From the NCBI RefSeq assembly GCF_000826185.2, contig NZ_LN648872.1, forward strand, positions 161,542 through 225,541: a stretch of 64,000 bases of DNA, given 5' to 3'. Made by a program: the position numbers and the translations under genes. Position 1 is the stretch's first letter. Each line of letters begins with the position of its first letter. Positions 1 through 8,090 of the stretch are shown here, piece after piece. The DNA is from Microbacterium gorillae. Its GTDB lineage: Bacteria; Actinomycetota; Actinomycetes; Actinomycetales; Microbacteriaceae. The notes beneath the pieces were generated by a model. That model saw only the letters and a program-made list of their open reading frames with translations, had not been told where the DNA came from and searched no databases.

Positions 1-2
1 GT

Positions 3-353
3 GCCGCCGCCCTCGCCACGATCGAGGCCTACGCCGAGGAGGACCTCGCCGCCCGTGCCCGGGAGATCGGTGAGATCCTCACCGCACGTCTGAGCGCCGT
101 GGACGACCCGCGCATCGGCGAGGTCCGGGGCCGTGGGGCGATGATCGCCGCGGAGTTCATCGATCCGGCGACCGGTGCACCCGCGCCGGAGCTCGCCGGT
201 GCCGTCGCGAAGGCCGCGATCGCCGAGGGCGTCATCGTCCTCACGTGCGGCACGTACGGCAACGTCATCCGGTTCCTGCCCCCGCTGTCCATCGGCGACG
301 AGCTGCTGGGCGAGGGCCTGGACATCGTCCTGGCCGCCCTCGCCGCCGCCTGA
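3..353 (+). CDS. gabT: 4-aminobutyrate aminotransferase, C-terminal fragment (gene cut by window edge)
   Basis: About 116 C-terminal residues of a class-III PLP-dependent aminotransferase are present; the start and the PLP-lysine lie outside the window. The segment VRGRGAMIAAEFIDP and the ending with GTYGNVIRFLPPLSI are typical of the small domain of GabT. This enzyme would transfer the amino group of GABA to 2-oxoglutarate and give succinate semialdehyde. The next two genes encode succinate-semialdehyde dehydrogenases, which supports GABA over other omega-amino acids. The family is clear; substrate identity rests on context. Confidence 0.85.
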   Translation, partial: AAALATIEAYAEEDLAARAREIGEILTARLSAVDDPRIGEVRGRGAMIAAEFIDPATGAPAPELAGAVAKAAIAEGVIVLTCGTYGNVIRFLPPLSIGDELLGEGLDIVLAALAAA

Positions 354-438
354 TCACCGTTCGAACGCTCGCGATCGATGTCCCCGCCGCCCGGCGCGGA
401 CACCGCTGACCGGCGAACCCGAGAAAGAGAAAGCACAC

Positions 439-1902
439 ATGACTGAGCGTGAATCGGCCCTTCTGGCCGACGTGCCGACCGGACTGTTCATCGGTGGGGA
501 ATGGGTGGACGGTGAGGGTGGCGCCACCTTCGACGTGCGCGATCCCGCCACGAACGAGGTCATCCACACGATCGCGTCCGCCTCTGCGGCCGACGGCATC
601 CGGGCGCTGGACGCGGCGGTCGCCGCGCAGGATGCCTGGGCCGCCACCGCGCCGCGCACACGCAGCGACATCATGCGCCGGGCGTTCGACCTCGTCGCGG
701 AGCGGGCCGAGGATCTCGCCCTGCTGATGACGCTGGAGATGGGCAAGCCGCTGGCCGAGGCCCGCGGCGAGGTGGCCTACGGCAACGAGTTCAACCGCTG
801 GTTCAGTGAAGAGGCGGTCCGGATCGCCGGACGCTACGGGCTGAACCCGGAGGGCACCGGCACCATGGTGGTCTCGCAGCGTCCGGTCGGGCCGTGCTTC
901 TTCGTCACCCCGTGGAACTTCCCGTTCGCGATGGCGACGCGCAAGATCGCCCCCGCGCTCGCGGCCGGTTGCACGGTCGTGATCAAGCCCCCGGCACTGA
1001 CGCCGCTGTCGACGATGTACTTCGCGGCGATCCTCGCCGAGGCCGGGCTCCCGGCGGGCGTGGTCAACGTCGTGCCGACCGCGAGCTCGTCCAAGCTGTC
1101 CGGACCGATCATCGCCGACCCGCGGCTGCGCAAGCTGTCCTTCACGGGGTCCACCGAGGTCGGGCGCAAGCTCATCGCACAGGCCGCCGAGGGCGTGCTG
1201 CGGGTGTCGATGGAGCTCGGCGGCAACGCGCCGTTCGTCGTGTTCGAGGACGCCGACCTGGACAAGGCGGTGGAGGGCGCCCTCGCCGCGAAGTTCCGCA
1301 ATATCGGTCAGGCGTGCACGGCCGCGAACCGCTTCATCGTGCAGTCCTCGGTGGCGGAGGAATTCGCCCGTCGCGTGACCGAGCGCGTCGACGCGATGCG
1401 GATCGGACGTGGCACCGAGGACGGTGTGCAGATCGGTCCGCTGATCGACCAGGACGCCGTGGCCAAGGCGGACGAGCTGGTGCAGGACGCCGTTTCGCGC
1501 GGCGCCACCGTCACCACCGGTGGTGAGGCGATCGCGGGCGCGGGCTCGTTCTACCAGCCGACGGTGCTCACCGGGGTGGCGGACGGTTCGCAGATCCTGC
1601 GTGAGGAGATCTTCGGCCCGGTGCTCGCCATCGCGACGTTCGAGGAGGAGGAGGACGCCGTCCGCCTGGCCAACGACACCGAGTACGGACTCGTGTCCTA
1701 CGTCTTCACTCAGGACCTGGCGCGCGGACAACGGATGATCGATCGCCTCGAGACGGGCATGATGGGTCTCAACGTGGGCGTCGTCTCCAACGCCGCGGCC
1801 CCGTTCGGCGGCGTGAAGCAGTCGGGTGTCGGGCGCGAGGGCGGCCTCGAAGGAATCCACGAGTACCTGTCCACGAAGTACACGCTCATTCCGGTGAGCT
1901 GA
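439..1902 (+). CDS. gabD: NAD(P)-dependent succinate-semialdehyde dehydrogenase
   Basis: A 487-residue aldehyde dehydrogenase with the full family fold. The catalytic glutamate is in MELGGNAPF (E259) and the nucleophilic cysteine in GQACTAANR (C293). The N-terminal TGLFIGGEWVDGEGGATFDV and PWNFPFAMATRKIAPALAAG are characteristic of GabD. It would oxidise succinate semialdehyde to succinate, after the GabT step encoded upstream. The ATG at 439 follows gabT by 85 bp with an AG-rich site (gagaaagagaaag). A second paralogue follows after 14 bp, so the two are very likely co-transcribed. Confidence 0.9.
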   Translation: MTERESALLADVPTGLFIGGEWVDGEGGATFDVRDPATNEVIHTIASASAADGIRALDAAVAAQDAWAATAPRTRSDIMRRAFDLVAERAEDLALLMTLEMGKPLAEARGEVAYGNEFNRWFSEEAVRIAGRYGLNPEGTGTMVVSQRPVGPCFFVTPWNFPFAMATRKIAPALAAGCTVVIKPPALTPLSTMYFAAILAEAGLPAGVVNVVPTASSSKLSGPIIADPRLRKLSFTGSTEVGRKLIAQAAEGVLRVSMELGGNAPFVVFEDADLDKAVEGALAAKFRNIGQACTAANRFIVQSSVAEEFARRVTERVDAMRIGRGTEDGVQIGPLIDQDAVAKADELVQDAVSRGATVTTGGEAIAGAGSFYQPTVLTGVADGSQILREEIFGPVLAIATFEEEEDAVRLANDTEYGLVSYVFTQDLARGQRMIDRLETGMMGLNVGVVSNAAAPFGGVKQSGVGREGGLEGIHEYLSTKYTLIPVS

Positions 1903-1916
1903 ACGGAAGGAAGAGG

Positions 1917-3287
1917 ATGACCGACTACGTCGTCACCGACCCGTCGACCGGCCAGCGCGTGGCGGAGTATCCCACCGCCACGGCGGCCGAGGTCGAACAG
2001 GCCGTCGCGATCGCTCATGAGGCGTTCGCCGGCTGGTCCCGCTCGTCGACGGTCGCGGACCGTGCGAGCCTGCTGCATCGTGCGGCCGAGCTGCACCGCG
2101 AACGTCGCGAGGAGCTCGCCGACATCATCGTGCGCGAGATGGGCAAGATCCGCGAGGGTGCGCTCGGGGAGGTGGACTTCGCCGCCGACATCATCGACTA
2201 CTACGCCGAGAACGCCGAGACGCTGACCGCGGATCGTCCCATCGAGCTCCTCGGTGGCACCGGGACGGCGATCATCCGCCGCGCACCGCTGGGCGTGCTG
2301 CTGGGCATCATGCCGTGGAACTTCCCCTACTACCAGGTGGCGCGGTTCGCGGCGCCGAACCTCGTCAACGGCAACACGATCCTGCTCAAGCACGCGCCGC
2401 AGTGTCCGGAGTCCGCGGACGCGATCGAGAAGATCTTCCGCGACGCCGGCTTCCCGGAGGGGGCGTACGTCAACGTGCGCGCCACGAACGAGCAGGCCGC
2501 CGACATCATCGCGGACCCGCGCGTGCAGGGCGTCTCGCTGACCGGCTCCGAGCGCGCCGGTGCGGCCGTCGCCGAGGTGGCCGGCCGGAACCTGAAGAAG
2601 GTCGCGCTCGAGCTGGGCGGATCCGACCCGTTCATCCTGCTGTCCACGGACGACCTCGACGCCGCCGTCACCGCCGGTGTCGACGCGCGCCTGGACAACA
2701 CCGGACAGGCCTGCAACGGCGCGAAGCGCTTCATCGTGGCGGACGGGCTGTACGACGAGTTCCTGGCGAAGTTCGTCGCGGCGATGGGTGCGGCCACGGT
2801 CGGGGATCCGCGTGCGGAGGACACCGTGCTCGGCCCGCTGTCGAGCCTCGCCGCCGCGGAGCGCCTGCAGGATCAGGTCGACGGCGCCGTGGCGCAGGGG
2901 GCGACGCTGGCCCTCGGGGGGACGCGCGAGGGCGCCTTCTTCCCGGCCACCGTGCTGACCGATGTCACGCCGGAGATGGACGTGTACCGCGAGGAGCTGT
3001 TCGGCCCCGCCGCCGTCGTCTACCGGGTGGCGGGGGAGGAGGAGGCCGTCGCGCTCGCGAACGACACCTCGTTCGGCCTCGGGTCCTACGTGTTCACCAC
3101 GGACGCGGATCAGGCCGAGCGCATCGCGAACGCCCTGGACGCCGGGATGGTCTACGTCAACATCGTGCTGGCGGACTCGCCCGAGCTCCCCTTCGGTGGC
3201 GTCAAGCGCTCCGGCACCGGCCGTGAGCTCGGCGCGCTCGCGGCCGATGAGTTCGTCAACAAGAAGCTCATCCGCATCGCCGGCTGA
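1917..3287 (+). CDS. Second succinate-semialdehyde dehydrogenase (GabD1-like, short form)
   Basis: A 456-residue aldehyde dehydrogenase that lacks the longer N-terminus of its neighbour and resembles the short GabD1 class of mycobacteria. The active-site residues are E232 (ALELGGSDPF) and C266 (GQACNGAKRF). The cysteine is followed by asparagine-glycine, as in GabD1 enzymes, whereas the upstream enzyme has threonine-alanine. It begins 14 bp after the first dehydrogenase with a strong ribosome site (ggaaggaagagg). Two tandem enzymes for the same step may differ in cofactor or aldehyde; that is inference. Confidence 0.85.
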   Translation: MTDYVVTDPSTGQRVAEYPTATAAEVEQAVAIAHEAFAGWSRSSTVADRASLLHRAAELHRERREELADIIVREMGKIREGALGEVDFAADIIDYYAENAETLTADRPIELLGGTGTAIIRRAPLGVLLGIMPWNFPYYQVARFAAPNLVNGNTILLKHAPQCPESADAIEKIFRDAGFPEGAYVNVRATNEQAADIIADPRVQGVSLTGSERAGAAVAEVAGRNLKKVALELGGSDPFILLSTDDLDAAVTAGVDARLDNTGQACNGAKRFIVADGLYDEFLAKFVAAMGAATVGDPRAEDTVLGPLSSLAAAERLQDQVDGAVAQGATLALGGTREGAFFPATVLTDVTPEMDVYREELFGPAAVVYRVAGEEEAVALANDTSFGLGSYVFTTDADQAERIANALDAGMVYVNIVLADSPELPFGGVKRSGTGRELGALAADEFVNKKLIRIAG

Positions 3288-3355
3288 GAGGAGCCCACCG
3301 GGGCGCACGCTCGGATGCTGAGTGAAAGGGAGTGGCGGACGCGGATGAGTTACCT

Positions 3356-3361
3356 TACACT
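3356..3361 (+). promoter_or_regulatory. Candidate -10 element of the TetR gene
   Basis: The hexamer TACACT lies 9 nt before the ATG at 3371. No ribosome site is seen between them, so the transcript may be leaderless or nearly so. No good -35 is evident. Confidence 0.4.
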
Positions 3362-3370
3362 GGTCGCGTT

Positions 3371-3958
3371 ATGATGCGTTCGCCCGGCCGGCCGAAGGAC
3401 GAGGCGATCGATCACGCCCTTGCAGGCGCGATCACGGACATCATCCACGAGGGAGACACGGCCGAGGTCACGGTCCGGCGGTTGGCGTCGCGCGCGGGGG
3501 TAACGCGCGACGCCTTCTACCGCCGGTTCACGGGCCTCGGCCACTTCCTCATCACGATCGCGGTCGCCCGCTACGAGGTCGGCTTCGCGCCCGACACGGG
3601 GGACCTCGGCGAAGACCTGCACCGGATCCAGCTCGAGCAGATCGCGATGTTCTCCGATCCCGTCTCGAAGCGCTTTCTCGCTGTGCTCATGCATGCGGTC
3701 GCCTCGGACCCGACCGCAGCGCGAGCGTTCGACGAGAAGTTCCTGGCGCCGCGTCGGGTGGCCTTCCTCGCCGTGCTCGACCGTGCGGTCGCGCGCGGTG
3801 AGATTCCGCCGGTCGCCGACCCGGACGCGGCCCTGGCGATGACGGCGGGGCCGATGTTCTTCCGAGCGCTGCTCCCGGCCACCGGAGAGCTCGACGACGC
3901 GTTCGCGCGCTCCAGTGCGGACGCGCTGCACGCGATGCTGCGCGCCGGTGCGTGCTGA
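3371..3958 (+). CDS. TetR/AcrR-family transcriptional regulator
   Basis: A 195-residue protein with an N-terminal TetR helix-turn-helix (residues about 10-55: EVTVRRLASRAGVTRDAFYR) and a C-terminal all-helical ligand domain of the TetR_C type. I chose the ATG at 3371 because a -10-like TACACT sits just upstream and the protein then starts at the usual distance from the HTH; a GTG at 3332 is the longer alternative. It lies 84 bp after the GABA dehydrogenases on the same strand and probably regulates them. The ligand is unknown. Confidence 0.85.
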   Translation: MMRSPGRPKDEAIDHALAGAITDIIHEGDTAEVTVRRLASRAGVTRDAFYRRFTGLGHFLITIAVARYEVGFAPDTGDLGEDLHRIQLEQIAMFSDPVSKRFLAVLMHAVASDPTAARAFDEKFLAPRRVAFLAVLDRAVARGEIPPVADPDAALAMTAGPMFFRALLPATGELDDAFARSSADALHAMLRAGAC

Positions 3959-4092
3959 CCCCGTCCGGATGAGCCTCGACACGCCCCGGCGTCGGCCTCG
4001 GTTCGCCCGCCCCGTGCCGATGCCGTATGCTTGTCGAAGCAGTTGATATCTGCATTCTTTCGCCATGCTCTTCGAGCCGGCGGCGGAGCGGA

Positions 4093-4098
4093 TATCCT
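4093..4098 (+). promoter_or_regulatory. Candidate -10 element for tRNA-Trp/secE
   Basis: TATCCT stands 22 bp before the mature tRNA 5' end, the right distance for a short tRNA precursor leader. The -35 region (TTCGAG, 16 bp upstream) is weak. No other gene is visible between 3958 and the tRNA. Confidence 0.35.
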
Positions 4099-4120
4099 CT
4101 GGAGGCCCGTCCGGGCCTCT

Positions 4121-4193
<73 letters not shown>

Positions 4194-4231
4194 CGCGTCA
4201 GCGCACGCTGACCACGAAAGGTACATGCAGG

Positions 4232-4492
4232 ATGGATCAGGACGCTTCGCGCGGTGAAGTCGCGGCGACGAGCGGCGCGACCCGTGAGAAGAAGCCCAAC
4301 ATCTTCGCTCGCATCGCGCTGTTCATCCGCCAGGTCTTCGCTGAGCTTCGCAAGGTCGTCACGCCCACCCGGCAGGAGCTGCTGAAGTACACCGCAGTCG
4401 TGCTCGGATTCGTCATCGTGATGATGGCGCTGGTGTACGGCCTGGACACGCTGTTCACCTGGGTGACAGCGGTGGTCTTCGGAGCTCCGTAG
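4232..4492 (+). CDS. secE: Preprotein translocase subunit SecE
   Basis: An 86-residue protein with a charged N-terminus, the conserved cytosolic amphipathic segment ([19 protein letters not shown]) and one C-terminal membrane helix (about residues 53-75). This is the short single-span SecE of Gram-positive bacteria, which stabilises SecY in the Sec translocon. The start at 4232 has the ribosome site gaaagg about 11 nt upstream. It is followed by nusG after 50 bp, the classical secE-nusG order. Confidence 0.95.
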   Translation: MDQDASRGEVAATSGATREKKPNIFARIALFIRQVFAELRKVVTPTRQELLKYTAVVLGFVIVMMALVYGLDTLFTWVTAVVFGAP

Positions 4493-4542
4493 GAGATATC
4501 GGTTCCGCCCGTCCGGGGCAGAAGCCGCAGCGAACGAAAGAG

Positions 4543-5619
4543 ATGTCCGTGGCTGAACGATTCAACGACGACGCCGACTGGGGTCCGTCCGCCGAGCAGT
4601 CCAGCGAGGTCGACGAGAACCAGACCGGCGACATCGACCGCGTGGAGGACCGCGCCAGCGATGCCGCCGAGACGGCCGCGATCCACGTCGTCGACGAGGA
4701 CAGTGACCACGACGACGTCGAAGACGATGAGGTCGCCGTGGAGAACGGCGACTACGAGAACGACAACGAGCAGGCGCTGGAGGCCGAGGCTGACGCGATC
4801 CTCGATGCCCATCCTGCTGTGGAGGAGGACGACAACGTGACCCCGTACGACGGTCCCGACATCAACGGCGAGCCGGACGAGCCCGTGCTCGACCCCGAAT
4901 TCACGGAGACGGTCGCGGCCGCATCGGCCGAGGTCGATGCCGTCGCCGAGGACTCCGACGTGGCCGCCGAGGCCGAGCTGGAGGATGCTCCCGAGGCCGA
5001 GGTGGACCCCTACGAGGAGTTCAAGCTCGAACTGCGTCTGCTCCCGGGCAAGTGGTACGTCATCCACTCCTACGCCGGTTTCGAGCGCAAGGTGAAGTCC
5101 AACATCGAGCAGCGCAAGGCGACGCTCGAGGTCGAGGACGACATCTACCAGATCGAGGTCCCGATGGAGGACGTCGTCGAGATCAAGAACGGCCAGCGCA
5201 AGATGGTCACGCGCGTCCGGATCCCCGGTTACGTGCTCGTTCGCATGGAGCTCAACGAGGACACCTGGTCGGTCGTCCGCCACACGCCGGGTGTCACCGG
5301 CTTCGTCGGCAACGCGCACAACCCGACGCCGCTGCGTTTCGATGAGGCGTTCAACATGCTGAAGTCGCTCGTGGAGGTCAAGGAGTCCGCTCCGACCAAG
5401 AGCGGTGCCAAGACCGGCGGCGCCGTCCGTTCGGTTCAGGCCGAGGTCGACTTCGAGATCGGTGAGACCATCACCATCAAGGAGGGCTCGTTCGCGGGTC
5501 TGCCGGGCACGATCTCCGAGATCAAGCCGGAGAGCGGCAAGCTCACCGTGCTCGTCTCGCTGTTCGAGCGCGAGACGCCGGTCGAGCTGTCGTTCGACCA
5601 GGTCACCAAGATGGTCTGA
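4543..5619 (+). CDS. nusG: Transcription termination/antitermination factor NusG, with long acidic N-terminal extension
   Basis: A 358-residue NusG. The NGN domain starts near residue 170 ([18 protein letters not shown]) and the KOW domain fills the C-terminus ([13 protein letters not shown]). E. coli NusG has 181 residues, so about 165 residues precede the NGN domain here, and they are rich in Asp and Glu (for example [19 protein letters not shown]). Extended acidic NusG N-termini are known in actinobacteria. NusG binds RNA polymerase and links it to Rho or the ribosome. A strong terminator follows, so this transcript ends before the next gene. Confidence 0.97.
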   Translation: MSVAERFNDDADWGPSAEQSSEVDENQTGDIDRVEDRASDAAETAAIHVVDEDSDHDDVEDDEVAVENGDYENDNEQALEAEADAILDAHPAVEEDDNVTPYDGPDINGEPDEPVLDPEFTETVAAASAEVDAVAEDSDVAAEAELEDAPEAEVDPYEEFKLELRLLPGKWYVIHSYAGFERKVKSNIEQRKATLEVEDDIYQIEVPMEDVVEIKNGQRKMVTRVRIPGYVLVRMELNEDTWSVVRHTPGVTGFVGNAHNPTPLRFDEAFNMLKSLVEVKESAPTKSGAKTGGAVRSVQAEVDFEIGETITIKEGSFAGLPGTISEIKPESGKLTVLVSLFERETPVELSFDQVTKMV

Positions 5620-5636
5620 CGCTCCCACGCGTTCGT

Positions 5637-5666
5637 GCGAAGGCCCCGCTCCGGCGGGGCCTTCGC
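5637..5666 (+). terminator. Intrinsic terminator after nusG
   Basis: A perfect 13-bp stem (gcgaaggccccgc, loop tccg, gcggggccttcgc) lies 17 bp after the nusG stop. The T-tract is poor, as is usual in GC-rich actinobacteria. Confidence 0.85.
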
Positions 5667-5735
5667 CATTCCCGGACCGGGTCTCGGTACGTATGATGTT
5701 TGCCGGGGAACGAGCGACGGAGGGGAGAGCGCGCC

Positions 5736-6590
5736 ATGGTCGAACCGGAACCGTCGCGCCCCGATGACCGTCACCTGCTGCGCTCCATGCTGCGGCACCT
5801 GGCGATCGACTCCGGCGTGGGGGTGCTGTTCGCCGGGCTCGTCGACGACGACTCGCTCACGATCACCGAGCTCCTCGGCACGAGCACGGACAGCCTCCGC
5901 CGGCTCTGGGTGCGCCCGGGGGAGGGTGTCGGTGGCGGCGCGATGGCGCGGTTGCGCCCGACCGTCGTCGCGGACTACGTCAGCAGCGACCACATCTCGC
6001 ATCAGCACGACGCCGCCGTCCGTCAGGAGGGGCTGAGGTCGATGATCGCGGTTCCGGTCATGGTGGACGGCAGTCCCCGAGCGGTCGTGTACGCGGCCAC
6101 GCGCGAGCGCGTCTCCATCGGGGACGTCGTGGCCGACGACCTGCTGCGCTCCACTCGCGCGATCGCCAGTGAGCTTCAGATCCGGGACGAGGTCGACCGG
6201 CGACTCAGCGTCATCCGGGGGACCGAGCTCGCCCTGCCGAACGTCGACCGGGATGTCCTCTCGGCGGTGCAGACCGCGCACGCCGAGCTCGTCGCGCTGG
6301 CCAGCTCCACTCCGGATCCGGAACTGGCGCGGACGATCCTGGGCATCACCGGCCGGTTGACCGGCGGGGGAAACGAGTTCGGACGCGTGGAGATGCCGGA
6401 TCTGACACGCCGCGAGTCCGACGTGCTGGCCCAAGTGGCTCTGGGGTGCTCGTACGCCGAGGCGGGGCGGCGCCTGGGGCTGAAGCCGGATACCGTCAAG
6501 GGCTACATGCAGACGGTGACCCGCAAGCTCGGAGTGCACTCCCGTCATGAGGCCGTCGCCACCGCGCGCCGCCTCCGCCTGCTGCCCTGA
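5736..6590 (+). CDS. GAF-domain LuxR-type transcriptional regulator
   Basis: A 284-residue regulator. Residues about 10-150 resemble a GAF sensor domain (GVLFAGLVDDDSLTITELLG; RPGEGVGGGAMARLRPTVV). Residues about 225-280 form a LuxR/GerE helix-turn-helix (LTRRESDVLAQVALGCSYAE, then KGYMQTVTRKLGVHSRHEA). The ATG at 5736 has a good site (ggagggga). Similar regulators stand beside aromatic or fatty acid degradation genes in actinobacteria. Here a transporter and an acyl-CoA ligase follow on the same strand, so regulating uptake and CoA activation of a carboxylic acid is a reasonable inference. Confidence 0.8.
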   Translation: MVEPEPSRPDDRHLLRSMLRHLAIDSGVGVLFAGLVDDDSLTITELLGTSTDSLRRLWVRPGEGVGGGAMARLRPTVVADYVSSDHISHQHDAAVRQEGLRSMIAVPVMVDGSPRAVVYAATRERVSIGDVVADDLLRSTRAIASELQIRDEVDRRLSVIRGTELALPNVDRDVLSAVQTAHAELVALASSTPDPELARTILGITGRLTGGGNEFGRVEMPDLTRRESDVLAQVALGCSYAEAGRRLGLKPDTVKGYMQTVTRKLGVHSRHEAVATARRLRLLP

Positions 6591-6711
6591 TCCTGATCCG
6601 TCCCGCCGCCTCCGGGGGCGACCCTCCATCGGGGGGTGGGCCCCGAAAACGGGGTCGTGTTTCCATCGACATCTCGCGCATCGCAGCGCGAGCCACGTCA
6701 AAGGAGACGCG

Positions 6712-8063
6712 ATGACCACCACCTCCACCACGACGGATTCGACCGTCGACAACCTGGCGGCCACCCGAACCCCGGCCCGGCGCGCGTCGCCGTCGCGAGC
6801 ACCGTCGGCAGCGTGATCGAGTTCTACGACTTCATCATCTACGGGACCGCGGCCGCGCTCGTCTTCCCGGCCGTGTTCTTCCCGGCACTCGGCCCCGCGG
6901 CCGGCACCATCGCCTCTTTCGCGACCTTCGCCGTCGCGTTCGTGGCTCGTCCGCTCGGCGCGCTGATCTTCGGACACTTCGGTGACAAGCTCGGCCGCAA
7001 GAAGACCCTCGTGGTCACGCTGCTGATCATGGGCGGCGCGACCGCCCTCGTCGGTGTGCTGCCGGACGCCTCCGCGATCGGCGTCGCCGCACCGATCCTC
7101 CTGATCGCGCTGCGCTTCCTGCAGGGCATCGCGGTCGGTGGTGAGTGGGCCGGTGCCGCGCTGATGGCGACCGAACACGCCCCCGCGCACCGCCGCGGCC
7201 TGTGGGCGTCGTTCCCGCAGCTCGGTGCCTCGCTGGGCTTCGCACTGGCCAGCGCCACGTTCCTCATCACGAACCTCACCCTGGGTGACCAGTCCGATGC
7301 CTTCATCTCCTGGGCCTGGCGCATTCCGTTCGTGGTCAGCGCCCTCATGGTGCTGATCGGCCTCTACATCCGCCTGAAGGTCGAGGAGACCCCGGTGTTC
7401 CGCGAGGAGCAGGAGCGTGCCGCCGCCGCTCCGGCCACCGCGCCGCGCCGCCTTCCGGTTCTCGAGGCTCTGCGCCACCAGCCGCGCGAGGTGCTCCTCG
7501 GTGGAGGCGCCGCGGTCCTGCTGTTCGCCTTCTTCTACATCGGAACCGCGTTCCTGACCAGCTACGGCACCGCAACCCTCGGACTCAGCCGGCCGGCCGT
7601 GCTCACGATGGGCATCATCGCCGCGCTGTGCTTCTCCGTCGGTACGATCCTCGCCGGCGCGCTGTCGGACCGCTTCGGCCGCCGCCGCGTGATCCTCGTC
7701 TCGGTGATCATCGCCGTTCCGTGGGCGCTGGCCCTGTTCCCGCTGCTGGACATCGGTGAGCTGTGGGCGTTCGGTGTGGGACTGTCCGTGACGATGTTCA
7801 TCACCGGCGGCTCGTACGGTCCGGTCGGGTCGTACCTGCCCGAGCTCTTCGCCACGCGCTACCGCTACACCGGTGCGGGCATGGCCTACAACCTCGCCGC
7901 CCTCGTCGGCGGTGGCATCACGCCGCTGGTCGCGGCATCGCTCGCCGGCTCGTTCGGCGGAAACGCGATCGGCCTCCTGCTGGCCGGCGTCGCAGTCGTG
8001 AGCGTGATCTGCATCCTCGTGCTCCGTGAGACGCGCGGCGCATCACTGCGCGATCGCGACTGA
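6712..8063 (+). CDS. MFS transporter of the MHS (metabolite:H+ symporter) family, with an apparent N-terminal frameshift
   Basis: From about 6770 the reading frame encodes a 12-helix MFS carrier with hallmarks of the MHS subfamily: SVIEFYDFIIYGTAAALVF in helix 1, FGHFGDKLGRKKTL in loop 2-3 and ALRFLQGIAVGGEWAGA in helix 4. A ribosome site (aaaggag) precedes an ATG at 6712, but that frame (MTTTSTTTDSTVDNLAATRT) runs to a stop at 6816. Adding one base in the C-run near 6775 would join the two frames into a normal protein. Otherwise translation must start at GTG 6813 or at GTG 6636 in the transporter frame. It sits 27 bp before an acyl-CoA ligase gene, so a carboxylate substrate is likely. Confidence 0.8.
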
Positions 8064-8090
8064 CCTCCTCACCCGAAAGGAACCCCTCCC

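Noticed and set aside
265..1860. Long antisense open frame opposite gabD
   Set aside because: The plus strand encodes a complete aldehyde dehydrogenase with catalytic residues; the antisense product is Arg/His/Gly-rich and resembles nothing known.
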